From an uncultured Pseudophaeobacter sp. (lineage in GTDB: Bacteria; Pseudomonadota; Alphaproteobacteria; Rhodobacterales; Rhodobacteraceae): a DNA stretch of 64,000 nt. The notes below the pieces were generated by a model. It did not search any database and was not told where the DNA came from. It worked only from the letters and a program-made list of their open reading frames with translations. Below, piece by piece: positions 1-11,213 of the stretch (positions are counted from its first letter, which is position 1; every line of letters begins with the position of its first letter). Made by a program: the position numbers and the translations under genes. The stretch is from the NCBI GenBank assembly GCA_905479575.1, contig CAJQNB010000014.1, positions 35,325 through 99,324 on the forward strand. Direction: 5' to 3'.

Positions 1-273
1 AAAACGCTTCAGCTGCATGAGCATTTGCGCAGGCGCCTGCTCGCAGGTCATTTCCATCTGATCGCCCTGTACGACATAGGTTCCCCAGAGCATCGGAGGC
101 TTGCCGCCAGCCTGTTTCAGAGGCGCACGCAGGGACTCTGGTTTGTTGCCTGGCTGGATCATCATCAGGGGGTCTTTGAGCGGATCCAGACAGAAAGCAA
201 AGCTCGTCCGCCGCTTGGCGCCTTCACGCACCATGGCCCTGACTTCATCGCCGGTAACACGGTCTGCACACAT
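1..273 (-). CDS. Hypothetical protein, 5' part only (runs off the left edge)
   Basis: Reading the minus strand from an ATG at 273 gives an open frame of at least 91 codons to the window edge, beginning MCADRVTGDEVRAMVREGAK. It is soluble-looking, with several Met-rich stretches near the visible end and no signal peptide or membrane segment. It diverges from the T6SS operon across a 177-base gap, so a shared control region is possible. I do not recognise the family. The opposing plus-strand frame over the same bases gives a Cys/His/Arg-rich translation and is judged a shadow. Confidence 0.55.
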   Translation of the reverse strand, partial: MCADRVTGDEVRAMVREGAKRRTSFAFCLDPLKDPLMMIQPGNKPESLRAPLKQAGGKPPMLWGTYVVQGDQMEMTCEQAPAQMLMQLKRF

Positions 274-450
274 GACAACCACTCACAAAAAGGTGCAAAA
301 ACAATTGACTTTAAGATGGCGATAAGGCTCACTCTACGTCAAGTTATTGTTTTGATAATGGCTCAGCTGAGGTCGCCGCATACCTGTATCTTCAATATAG
401 GGTGTGGTTTTTCAGACTGCGCTTGACCTGATTATTGGGGGGTCAGCCGT

Positions 451-1497
451 ATGGATCTGGCTGTTTTTCTACAGTCCATTGGGGAAGAGTCTCCAAGTGG
501 GGATAACCTCGTCTATGACCCGGCCTTTGCCGAAATGGAACGTGCTGCGCAGCCCCTCACCGACGACAGCGGCGCAGGGACGCCTGCGGACTTTGCCACC
601 GTAGAAGAAAAAGCGCTTGAGGTGCTTGAGCGCAGCCATGAGTTGCGCGCGGCGGTTTTTCTTGCGGAGGCTCTGCTGGCGCGTGGTGAGCTTGTGGGGT
701 TTGCGGATGTCACCAGCTACATGCGCGGCTGTCTTGAGCAGTTCTGGGACACATGCCACCCTGAGCTGGACGAGGACGATGGTGATGCGATCATGCGGAT
801 GAACGCAGTGCAGGATTTGTGCGGTAAGCCGGGGGAGATGGCGGGACCTTCGCCAGTCTATAGTGCCTTGCGGCGCGTCTACCTGAGCGACAGCCGCAAT
901 TTTGGCCGGTTCTCGCTGCGCGACATTGAAATCGCCGAAGGGCAGATGAGTGCGCCTGAGGATATGGAGACCATTCCGGATCAGGCCAGCATCGGCGCCG
1001 CGTTTCAGGACAGCGATGATGACTTTATCGCAGCGCGTTTGGCGGCGGTTGAGCTGGCAGAGGCGAATATCAAGGCGATCTCGGATGTGTTCTCTGAACA
1101 GACGCCAGGACAGGGGCCGGAGCTGGATCCGCTGATAAAACAATTGCGCCAGATGGCAAAGCGGCTGCGTGACTATGGTAACTTGGCCGAACCTGCTGAG
1201 GATGAGGACAACGACGCAGGCGAAGAGGCTGGCGCGGCAGAGGCGGCCCCTGCGGCCGCAGGGGGGGCACGTGTTGTAGCAGCGCCCGGCGCGATCAATT
1301 CGCCAACCGATGTTGCCAATACGCTGGACCGGATCATTGCCTATTACCAGCGGGAAGAACCCTCTAGCCCGCTGCCGCTTTTGTTGGAACGGGCCAAGCG
1401 ATTGGTGGGGGCGGACTTCCTCACGATTGTGAATGATATGGCGCCGCGTGGGCTGGAGAATGTGCAGCTGATCGGTGGCCTAGAGGACGACGACTAA
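451..1497 (+). CDS. tssA: T6SS baseplate/sheath-cap protein TssA (ImpA family)
   Basis: TssA family proteins help assemble the T6SS baseplate and guide tail sheath polymerisation in the cytoplasm. This 348-residue protein starts with the ImpA N-terminal domain (about residues 5-120, with the typical ESPSGDNLVYDP motif). An acidic, Ala-rich linker follows near 245-275. The conserved C-terminal TssA segment includes NEPSSP-like EEPSSPLPLLLERAKRLV. A GGGGGGT purine run 7 bases ahead of the ATG supports the start. It is the first gene of the plus-strand T6SS operon and is followed 86 bases later by tssB. The length fits the shorter TssA class. Assignment is by family recognition and context. Confidence 0.9.
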   Translation: MDLAVFLQSIGEESPSGDNLVYDPAFAEMERAAQPLTDDSGAGTPADFATVEEKALEVLERSHELRAAVFLAEALLARGELVGFADVTSYMRGCLEQFWDTCHPELDEDDGDAIMRMNAVQDLCGKPGEMAGPSPVYSALRRVYLSDSRNFGRFSLRDIEIAEGQMSAPEDMETIPDQASIGAAFQDSDDDFIAARLAAVELAEANIKAISDVFSEQTPGQGPELDPLIKQLRQMAKRLRDYGNLAEPAEDEDNDAGEEAGAAEAAPAAAGGARVVAAPGAINSPTDVANTLDRIIAYYQREEPSSPLPLLLERAKRLVGADFLTIVNDMAPRGLENVQLIGGLEDDD

Positions 1498-1583
1498 AGG
1501 GGAAACAAGAGGTTTCGGCGACCCGGCTTGATCCGGGAGCGGGGCTTCTTGGGACGTTAGATTACGAGTTGAAGGAGAGCTAG

Positions 1584-2102
1584 ATGGCTGGAAGTTCACA
1601 AAAATTTGTTGGCCGCAATCGGGCGCCACGGGTCCAGATCGAATATGATGTGGAACTCTATGGGGCTGAAAAGAAAGTACAGCTGCCCTTTGTCATGGGT
1701 GTTCTGGCGGATCTCACCGGGAAATCCGAGGTCGAGCAACCTTCTGTTGCCGACCGCAAGTTTCTCGAAATTGATGTCGACAACTTTGACAAGCGGATGA
1801 AATCCATGGCGCCGCGCGCGGCCTTTACCGTGCCCAACACGCTGACCGGCGAGGGCAATATGGCGGTGGATATCACCTTTGAAAGCATGGACGATTTCAA
1901 ACCGGCAGCAATCGCCGCCAAGGTCGCACCGCTGAAAGAGCTTCTGGATGCACGCACCCAGCTCAGCAACCTGATGACCTATATGGATGGTAAGACCGGA
2001 GCCGAGGATCTTATCACCAAGATCATGCAGGATCCGAGCCTGCTGAAAACCCTGGCTGCCCAGCCCAAACCCGGCGGTGACGCTGGTGGTGAGACGGAAT
2101 AA
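1584..2102 (+). CDS. tssB: T6SS contractile sheath small subunit TssB (VipA)
   Basis: TssB pairs with TssC to build the contractile cytoplasmic sheath that fires the Hcp tube. The 172-residue length and the N-terminal block with RAPRVQIEYDVELYGAEKK and LPFVMGV are typical of VipA/TssB. The C terminus carries the family's YMDGKTGAE motif. The gene is 11 bases ahead of tssC with a clear Shine-Dalgarno between them, the standard pairing. By eye, residues 1-155 are about three quarters identical to the N terminus of the large fusion encoded at 13389-17390, so this gene has a duplicated partner in the same operon. Confidence 0.96.
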   Translation: MAGSSQKFVGRNRAPRVQIEYDVELYGAEKKVQLPFVMGVLADLTGKSEVEQPSVADRKFLEIDVDNFDKRMKSMAPRAAFTVPNTLTGEGNMAVDITFESMDDFKPAAIAAKVAPLKELLDARTQLSNLMTYMDGKTGAEDLITKIMQDPSLLKTLAAQPKPGGDAGGETE

Positions 2103-2113
2103 GGAGGGATAAA

Positions 2114-3610
2114 ATGGCAGACGAAGCACTCCAAACCGAAGCGGCCCCGGCAGAATCAGCTTTTGGCTCCAGCGAATTTGCAAACCTGTTGCACAAGGAA
2201 TTCCGCCCTAAGTCGGACCAGGCCAAAACCGCTGTTGAAAGCGCGGTCAAAACCCTGGCGGAACAGGCGCTGGCCAATACTGGCCTGATCTCAGATGACG
2301 CGCTGCGTTCGATCGAAAGCATCGTGGCGGAGATCGACAAAAAGCTGACCGAACAGGTCAACCTGATCCTGCACAATAAAGAGTTCCAGCAGCTCGAGAG
2401 CGCCTGGCGCGGGTTGCACTATCTGGTGAACAACACCGAAACCGATGAGATGCTGAAGATCCGGGTGATTCCGATCACCAAAAAGGAACTGGGCAAGAGC
2501 CTGGCCAAATTCAAAGGCACGGCGATGGATCAGTCGCCGATCTTCAAAAAGCTCTATACCGAAGAGTTCAGCCAGTTGGGCGGCGAGCCCTATGGCTCGC
2601 TGGTGGCGGATTTCCATTTTGACCACTCGCCGCCGGATATCGAACTGTTGGGCGAAATGTCAAAGATTGCCGCCGCAGCCCATGCGCCCCTGATCACCGG
2701 GGCAGAACCCTCGCTGTTTCAGATGGACAGCTGGGCGGAACTGTCGAACCCGCGCGATTTGACCAAGATCTTCCAAACCCCGGAGTATGCCGCTTGGCGA
2801 TCCCTGCGGGAGAGCGAAGATTCCAAATACGTTGGTCTGGCAATGCCGCGGTTCCTGGGGCGGATGCCCTATGGATCCAAGACAGATCCGGTGGATGAAT
2901 TTGCCTTTGAGGAAGACACCACAGGTGCAGAGAGCGACAAGTATTCCTGGGTCAATGCCGCCTATGGCATGGCCACGAATATTACCCGCTCGTTCAAATC
3001 CTACGGCTGGTGTTCCCGTATTCGCGGGGTCGAAAGTGGCGGCACGCTGGAAGAGCTGCCTTCGCATACCTTCCCCACCACCGATGGCGGAGTGGATCAG
3101 AAATGCCCCACGGAGATTGCCATTGACGATCGCCGCGAGGCAGAGCTTGCCAAAAATGGCATGATGCCGCTGTTGCATCGTAAGAACACCGATGTGGCGA
3201 CATTCATGGGCGCGCAATCGCTGCACAAGCCCACCGAATACGACGACCCGGACGCAACGGCCAACGCTAATCTCGGCGCGCGTTTGCCCTATCTTTTTGC
3301 CACCTGCCGGTTTGCCCACTACCTGAAATGTATGGTGCGCGATAAGGTCGGGTCGTTCAAAAGCCGTCAGGACATGGAATCCTGGCTGCAAAACTGGATC
3401 AACAATTACGTTGATTTTAATGCCGATATCTCTTCGGAGAATGAAAAGGCGCGCAAACCTCTCGCCGCTGCAGAAGTGGTGGTTGAAGAGGTCGAGGGCA
3501 ACCCGGGTTATTACAGCTCAAAATTCTTCCTGCGCCCGCACTATCAGCTAGAGGGCCTATCGGTGTCTCTGCGTCTGGTGTCGAAATTGCCCTCGGAAAA
3601 AGGAGGCTAA
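2114..3610 (+). CDS. tssC: T6SS contractile sheath large subunit TssC (VipB)
   Basis: TssC is the large sheath subunit that interlocks with TssB and is disassembled by ClpV after contraction. At 498 residues it has the usual family length. Recognisable blocks are the helical domain (FQQLESAWRGLHYLV, near residue 95), the PRFLGRMPYGSKTDPV stretch near residue 250, and the conserved C-terminal end with YYSSKFFLRPHYQLEGL. It is directly downstream of tssB and ahead of hcp. This is the canonical TssC; the large fusion downstream has a shorter, more divergent TssC-like domain with the matching PRFLLRRPYGAKSNPV block. Confidence 0.97.
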   Translation: MADEALQTEAAPAESAFGSSEFANLLHKEFRPKSDQAKTAVESAVKTLAEQALANTGLISDDALRSIESIVAEIDKKLTEQVNLILHNKEFQQLESAWRGLHYLVNNTETDEMLKIRVIPITKKELGKSLAKFKGTAMDQSPIFKKLYTEEFSQLGGEPYGSLVADFHFDHSPPDIELLGEMSKIAAAAHAPLITGAEPSLFQMDSWAELSNPRDLTKIFQTPEYAAWRSLRESEDSKYVGLAMPRFLGRMPYGSKTDPVDEFAFEEDTTGAESDKYSWVNAAYGMATNITRSFKSYGWCSRIRGVESGGTLEELPSHTFPTTDGGVDQKCPTEIAIDDRREAELAKNGMMPLLHRKNTDVATFMGAQSLHKPTEYDDPDATANANLGARLPYLFATCRFAHYLKCMVRDKVGSFKSRQDMESWLQNWINNYVDFNADISSENEKARKPLAAAEVVVEEVEGNPGYYSSKFFLRPHYQLEGLSVSLRLVSKLPSEKGG

Positions 3611-3665
3611 GAACCACTCATGCCTCAAAATTTGTCAATGAGTTAAGTTTTGAAAGGATAGCAAA

Positions 3666-4169
3666 ATGGCTGCTAGCATGTTCGTGGAAATCTCCGATAT
3701 CGAAGGGGATGCCACAGAAGACAAGCACAAGAAATGGATCGTCATTCAATCGGCGAACTGGAATGTTGAACGCGCTGTTGAGATGACTGATCTTGGGTCG
3801 TCTCAGCGGATGCATGCCAACTCGAACTTTGGTAAGGTCGAGCTGACATCGCAAATGGGCAAGGCCTCGAATGAGTTGGCCAAGTCTGTTGCAAACGGGA
3901 CGGTACGTCCTGAAATCATCATGCATTGGTGTCGCTCAGGTGACGCCCAGGCCGAAGGTCTGCTGGATTATTCCGTTTGGAAAATGAAGGATGTGGTGAT
4001 CGATAGCTACTCGATCTCGGCAAGCGAAGACGGCATTCCAGAAGAGACCTGGTCGCTGGCCTATGCCGCCATCGAACACACCTACAAATCGACGAACCAA
4101 AAGACCGGTAAGTTGGAAAACCCGATTGTTTTCCAATGGAACGTCCAAAGCGGCAAATTCGAATATTGA
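3666..4169 (+). CDS. hcp: T6SS tube protein Hcp (TssD)
   Basis: Hcp hexamers stack into the inner tube that carries effectors and is pushed out by sheath contraction. The 167-residue sequence has the Hcp fold signature: an N-terminal MFVEISDIEGD strand, a basic/aromatic middle, and SYSISASEDGIPEETWSL with SLAYAAIEHTY near the C terminus. A GAAAGGA ribosome site precedes the ATG. A strong hairpin follows the stop codon immediately (see terminator), which suggests hcp is made in excess of the genes downstream. This is the only hcp gene in the window. Confidence 0.96.
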   Translation: MAASMFVEISDIEGDATEDKHKKWIVIQSANWNVERAVEMTDLGSSQRMHANSNFGKVELTSQMGKASNELAKSVANGTVRPEIIMHWCRSGDAQAEGLLDYSVWKMKDVVIDSYSISASEDGIPEETWSLAYAAIEHTYKSTNQKTGKLENPIVFQWNVQSGKFEY

Positions 4170-4177
4170 TTTGCACC

Positions 4178-4216
4178 ACCCCGGGCGTGTGGTCACGCCC
4201 GGGGTTTCTATTGTTT
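4178..4216 (+). terminator. Strong hairpin after hcp, likely partial terminator
   Basis: A perfect 12-base inverted repeat (4178-4189 with 4194-4205, loop TGGT) of high GC is followed by a T-rich stretch, TTCTATTGTTTTT. The T6SS operon continues in the same direction, so this probably attenuates rather than ends transcription. It would favour hcp and sheath mRNA over the baseplate genes. Confidence 0.75.
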
Positions 4217-4253
4217 TTACCTATCACATGTTTGACATGGCGGAGTTTTGACC

Positions 4254-5057
4254 ATGACCCCTGAAGAGCATTTGCGTGCTGGTGATCCGGACCTGGCTCT
4301 CGCGGCGCTGCAAGAGCAGGTGCGCGCGGATCCGTCTAATGCAAAACTGCGGATTTTCCTGTTTCAACTGCTCTGCATCCTGGGGGATTGGAAGCGGGCG
4401 GTTGCTCAGTTGCGGCTCAGCGCTGAGCTGGACGCAAATGCCACCGTCATGGCGCAGGCCTACCGCGAGGCAATCCTGTGCGAGGTCTACCGCGAAAAGG
4501 TTTTTAAGGGTGAAAAAGACCCGCTGATCCTGGGTGAGCCAGAGGCCTGGCTGGCGCAGTTGATCGAGGCACAAAAACAGCTGGCACAGGGCAATGTGGA
4601 GCAGGCAACGGCCCTGCGAGAGGCGGCCTATGAGGCGGCACCCACAACCGCCGGGACTGTGAACGGGACCGCGTTTGACTGGATTGCCGATGCGGATATG
4701 CGTCTTGGTCCAGTGCTTGAGGTGATCCTCAACGGGCGCTATTTCTGGATCCCCTTTGCGCAGATCCAAAGTCTTGAAATTGATGAACCCTCTGATCTGC
4801 GCGATACAGTTTGGATGGCCGGTACATTAACCCTGGCCAATGAGGGCGCGCTGGCGGTGCTGATCCCGACGCGCTATCCGGGCAGCGAAACAGCAGAATC
4901 CGGGGTCAAACTGGCCCGGCTGACCAATTGGCAAGACCTGGGCGGCGGCGCCTACATCGGTCTTGGCCAACGGCTTTTGACCATCGGTGAGCAAGACTTT
5001 GCGCTGATGGATATTCGGCAGCTCAAGATTGGCGCGCAGGACGGCCCTGATGGCTGA
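4254..5057 (+). CDS. tagJ: T6SS accessory protein TagJ (ImpE family)
   Basis: ImpE/TagJ proteins are accessory T6SS cytoplasmic factors; in Pseudomonas HSI-I TagJ binds TssB and ClpV. The N-terminal third has a TPR-like helical repeat (LRAGDPDLALAALQEQVRA, then a second repeat near residue 35). The C-terminal part has the family block FDWIADADMRLGPVLEVIL and the WIPFAQIQSLEIDEP motif. The ATG at 4254 is preferred over an in-frame TTG at 4248 because CGGAG lies 8 bases ahead of it. The stop overlaps the start of tssE by 8 bases, so the two are translationally coupled. Confidence 0.9.
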   Translation: MTPEEHLRAGDPDLALAALQEQVRADPSNAKLRIFLFQLLCILGDWKRAVAQLRLSAELDANATVMAQAYREAILCEVYREKVFKGEKDPLILGEPEAWLAQLIEAQKQLAQGNVEQATALREAAYEAAPTTAGTVNGTAFDWIADADMRLGPVLEVILNGRYFWIPFAQIQSLEIDEPSDLRDTVWMAGTLTLANEGALAVLIPTRYPGSETAESGVKLARLTNWQDLGGGAYIGLGQRLLTIGEQDFALMDIRQLKIGAQDGPDG

Positions 5058-5547
5058 CAAGATGCTTGCCGAACGGCTGCAACCCTCGCTTTTGGACCGG
5101 CTGACAGACAATGACCCTACCAACCGCAAAGAAACGCGTGACAGCCGGGTCATCGACCTCAACAGGCTGCGGGAGATCATCCAGCGGGATCTGTCGTGGT
5201 TGCTCAATACCCAGAACGCGGGCAATCAGATTGATGTAGATCGCTACCCCTTGGCCTCGGCTTCGGTGGTGAATTTTGGGTTGAGCGAAGTCACTGGCGA
5301 ATTCAGTACGACTGAGAAAGCCGAAAAGATCCGCCGCGCAATTGAACAGGCGGTGACCAATTTTGAACCCCGTATCATCGAAGGCACGGTGGATGTGCAA
5401 TTGATCGGCGATGTTGATGTGGCGGGCATGACCATCGGGCTGGATATTCGCGCCGACATGTGGGCCCAGCCCCTGCCGTTGGAGCTGTATCTGCGCAGCA
5501 AGGTCGATGTGACCACGGGTGAGGTGACGATGGAAAGGGGGCTCTAG
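5050..5547 (+). CDS. tssE: T6SS baseplate protein TssE (gp25-like)
   Basis: TssE is the T4 gp25-like baseplate wedge protein that nucleates sheath assembly. The 165-residue protein has the family order: N-terminal PSLLDRLTDND, RDLSWLLNT, the strongly conserved S-V-V-N-F-G-L block, then IRRAIEQAVTNFEPRI. The ATG at 5050 overlaps the end of tagJ by 8 bases. An in-frame TTG at 5029 would lengthen the overlap and has no better ribosome site. tssF follows after two bases. Confidence 0.94.
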   Translation: MADKMLAERLQPSLLDRLTDNDPTNRKETRDSRVIDLNRLREIIQRDLSWLLNTQNAGNQIDVDRYPLASASVVNFGLSEVTGEFSTTEKAEKIRRAIEQAVTNFEPRIIEGTVDVQLIGDVDVAGMTIGLDIRADMWAQPLPLELYLRSKVDVTTGEVTMERGL

Positions 5548-5549
5548 CC

Positions 5550-7427
5550 ATGGATACCCGCCTTTTAGGCCACTATGAAAACGAGCTGAACTACCTGCGC
5601 GACATGGGGGCTGAATTTGCCGCTGCCTACCCCAAGATCGCGTCGCGTCTGGGGATGGAGGGGGTCGAGGTTCTTGACCCCTATGTGGAACGGCTGCTTG
5701 AAGGCGTCGCCTTTTTGTCAGCTCGTGTTCAGCTGGAGCTGGAACTGCAGTATCCGAATTTCACCTCCAACCTGCTGGAGATCATCTATCCGCATTATCT
5801 GGCTCCGACGCCATCGATGATGATTGCGCATTTTGAACCGGACCCGACCAACTCTGCCGTCAAAAGTGGTTATTTGATGCCGCGCGGTTCGGTGCTGCGC
5901 TCGCGTCTGGATGAGGGCGCGCAGACCCCTTGCGAGTTTCGCACCGCAGCCGATCTGACACTTTGGCCGGTGGAGATTTCCGAGGCGCAGTATATTGACG
6001 GGCGCGGTGATCTAGTCGCGGCAGGTGTTGCCACCGGATTTGAGGCGCGCGCCGGTATCCGCCTGCGACTAAAGCGTTCTGATGGGGAACCGCTGCGTGA
6101 TCTCGACATGGACCGGTTGCAGATCTACTTGGGCAGCGCCGCAGGCAACAGCTGGCCGCTGCTAGAACTGCTGTGCACCCAGGTGCAGGGTATTGTTGCC
6201 CGCTCGACTGACCGCCGGGCCGATTGGCATTTGCCGCTGCCTGAGGGCCGTGTTGTACAAAAGGGATTTTCACGCGAGGAGGCGCTTTTGCCGGTGCCGG
6301 CGCGGGTGTTTGATGGCTACCGGCTGTTGCAGGAATTCTTTGCAATGCCCGAGCGGTTCCGCTTTGTCGAACTGCAGGGGCTGCGCCCGGCGCTGGAAAA
6401 GGCCGAGGGCGACGAGGTGGACCTGTATATCCCGCTGCGCGAAGGCCTGCGCGAGGCGTCTCAGGTGGTGTTGCCCGAGGTTTTTCAGCTCAATTGTATT
6501 CCTGCGGTGAACCTGTTTGAAAAACGCTGTGACCGGGTCCGTCTGACGGTGCGCGATACCGAACACCAGGTTGTTCCTAACCGGACTGCGGGTCTGGATT
6601 TTGAAATTTATGCGTTGAAAAAGGTGACGGGCATCAGTGGCGAGGGCGCCGATGATGTGGAGTTCCGGCCCTTTTATTCAGCAAATGATTTCACTGCAGC
6701 AGGGGAAACCCACCCGGCCTATTACACCTTAAAGCGCCGCATGCGGGAACGATCGGAAAAAGAACGTCTGCGCGGGGTGCGCTCCTCCTATCTGGGGTCC
6801 GAAGTCTACCTGACGCTGGTTGATCGCTCGCAAGCGCCCTATGGCGCCGATCTGGAGCAATTGGCAGTTCAGGCGCTGTGCACCAATCGGGATCTGCCGC
6901 TGTTGCTGGCAACGGGCAACGAGAACGTCTTTCATCTGCCCGAAGGCGGCCCGGTGAAACAGATCAACCTACCGATTTCGCCTACACGGCCACATCCGTC
7001 TTTGGGGCAGGGCGATACCGCCTGGCGGCTGATTTCTCATCTGTGCCTGAACTATGTCTCCATTGCCGACAGCGGTCGGGGCAATGCGGCAGAGGCCCTG
7101 CGGGAGCTGGTGGGGCTTTATGCGCCGCTGGGCAATCGGGTGACGGAGAAGCAGCTGGAGGGCATCGTCTCTGTGTCCAGCCGCCCCATCGTGCGACGGA
7201 TGAGCGACGAAATCCTGTCGACGGCGGTGCGCGGCATGGAAATTTCCATCGGCTTTGACGAGAGCTTTTTTGAGGGCAGCAATATCTATGCGCTGGGGGC
7301 CGTGTTGGAGCGGTTTTTCCATGGCTACGCCAGCATCAATACATTTACCGAAACGGTTCTGACGACCGAAAAACGAGGGGAAATCGCCAGATGGCGACCG
7401 CAAAAGGGCCTGGGCCGAATGATCTGA
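5550..7427 (+). CDS. tssF: T6SS baseplate wedge protein TssF (VasA/ImpG)
   Basis: TssF forms the baseplate wedge with TssG and TssE. At 625 residues it matches the family. The N terminus, HYENELNYLRDMGAEFAAAYP, and the following block KIASRLGMEGVEVLDPYVERL with FLSARVQLELE are hallmark TssF sequence. The C-terminal VERFFHGYASINTF-type motif is also present (LERFFHGYASINTFTET). It lies 2 bases after tssE, and its last 37 bases overlap the start of tssG. Confidence 0.96.
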   Translation: MDTRLLGHYENELNYLRDMGAEFAAAYPKIASRLGMEGVEVLDPYVERLLEGVAFLSARVQLELELQYPNFTSNLLEIIYPHYLAPTPSMMIAHFEPDPTNSAVKSGYLMPRGSVLRSRLDEGAQTPCEFRTAADLTLWPVEISEAQYIDGRGDLVAAGVATGFEARAGIRLRLKRSDGEPLRDLDMDRLQIYLGSAAGNSWPLLELLCTQVQGIVARSTDRRADWHLPLPEGRVVQKGFSREEALLPVPARVFDGYRLLQEFFAMPERFRFVELQGLRPALEKAEGDEVDLYIPLREGLREASQVVLPEVFQLNCIPAVNLFEKRCDRVRLTVRDTEHQVVPNRTAGLDFEIYALKKVTGISGEGADDVEFRPFYSANDFTAAGETHPAYYTLKRRMRERSEKERLRGVRSSYLGSEVYLTLVDRSQAPYGADLEQLAVQALCTNRDLPLLLATGNENVFHLPEGGPVKQINLPISPTRPHPSLGQGDTAWRLISHLCLNYVSIADSGRGNAAEALRELVGLYAPLGNRVTEKQLEGIVSVSSRPIVRRMSDEILSTAVRGMEISIGFDESFFEGSNIYALGAVLERFFHGYASINTFTETVLTTEKRGEIARWRPQKGLGRMI

Positions 7428-8428
7428 GCCTCTTTGACCGGTTGGTCGAAGCCCCTGAGGAACACCATGTTTTTCAGGCTCTCAGGGTATTGGAGGCACA
7501 TTTTCGAGATCACCCCCGTCTGGGGGAGAGCCGCCGCCCTCGGCAGGATGCATTGCGTTTGGGGCAAGAGGCCGAGCTGGCCTTTCCCCCATCGACGATT
7601 GCGAATTTCTCTGCGGCGACCAAAGAGGGGCCGGCGCGGTTGACCAATCGGTTCTTTGGTCTTTTTGGACCCCAGGGCCCTTTGCCGTTGCATCTGACCG
7701 AATATGCGCGCGACCGCAAACGCAACCATCGCGACCCAACCATGGTTGCCTTTGCCGATATGCTGACGCACCGGATGATGTCGCTGCTCTATCGGGCCTG
7801 GGCTGAGGGCGCGCCGGCGGTGAGTTTTGATCGCGATGAAGACCCTTTGGCGGATCGCGTCGCGGCATTGGCTGGCTATCATGGCAAGGGGCTGCAGCAC
7901 CGCGATGAGATGCCGGATCTGGCCAAGCTGCATTTCACTGGTATCCTGGGGCAGGGGACCAAGACCCCCGCGGGGTTGGTGGCGATGCTGTCAGATTTCT
8001 TTTGTGTACCGGTACATCTGGAAGAGTTCGTCGGCAGTTGGCTGCAGCTGGAACCCGATGATCGCTGGCAGATGGGCCGGGGGCAGGGGGGCTTGGGCCA
8101 AAGCACCAGCCTGGGCGAAAAGGTCTGGAGCCGCTCTGCCAAGTTCCGCCTGCGCATCGGCCCGCTAGGGTTGGAAGACTATGAGAGGCTGCTGCCGGGA
8201 GGCGCGGCGCTGGACCGTCTGCGCGCGATTGTGCGCAGCTATGTTGGTGATTTTCTGGATTGGGATGTGAACCTGGTTCTGTCCGGCGATGCGGTGCCCC
8301 GGTCGAGCCTCGGCGGCGAGACCCGGCTTGGCCATACCAGTTGGATCCGCAGCCGACCGGACCCGGACGCAGACCAGCCGGATGTCGATGATTTGTTTTT
8401 ATATCCCGGCGTCAGCTCGGGGATTTAA
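7391..8428 (+). CDS. tssG: T6SS baseplate wedge protein TssG (VasB/ImpH)
   Basis: TssG joins TssF in the baseplate wedge. The 345-residue sequence has the family features: an N-terminal F-x-A-L-R-x-L-E helix (HVFQALRVLEAHF), NRFFGLFGPQGPLPLHLTEY, and the RMMSLLYRAWAE block. The C-terminal half contains the FSVPVxLEEFVG-like segment (FCVPVHLEEFVGSWL) and LGEKVWSRSAKFRLRIGPL. The 37-base overlap with tssF suggests coupled translation. The gap to clpV is 25 bases. Confidence 0.95.
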   Translation: MATAKGPGPNDLSLFDRLVEAPEEHHVFQALRVLEAHFRDHPRLGESRRPRQDALRLGQEAELAFPPSTIANFSAATKEGPARLTNRFFGLFGPQGPLPLHLTEYARDRKRNHRDPTMVAFADMLTHRMMSLLYRAWAEGAPAVSFDRDEDPLADRVAALAGYHGKGLQHRDEMPDLAKLHFTGILGQGTKTPAGLVAMLSDFFCVPVHLEEFVGSWLQLEPDDRWQMGRGQGGLGQSTSLGEKVWSRSAKFRLRIGPLGLEDYERLLPGGAALDRLRAIVRSYVGDFLDWDVNLVLSGDAVPRSSLGGETRLGHTSWIRSRPDPDADQPDVDDLFLYPGVSSGI

Positions 8429-8453
8429 GAGTGCCTATAGGGAGTGAAATACC

Positions 8454-11177
<2,724 letters not shown>

Positions 11178-11213
11178 GTGCGGTTTTGAAACGGGGAAGA
11201 GGAAGGAGATGAG

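Noticed and set aside
25..426. Plus-strand 133-codon open frame at the left edge
   Set aside because: It overlaps the more convincing minus-strand frame 1-273 and has an odd Cys/His/Arg-rich composition with no ribosome site or recognisable family.
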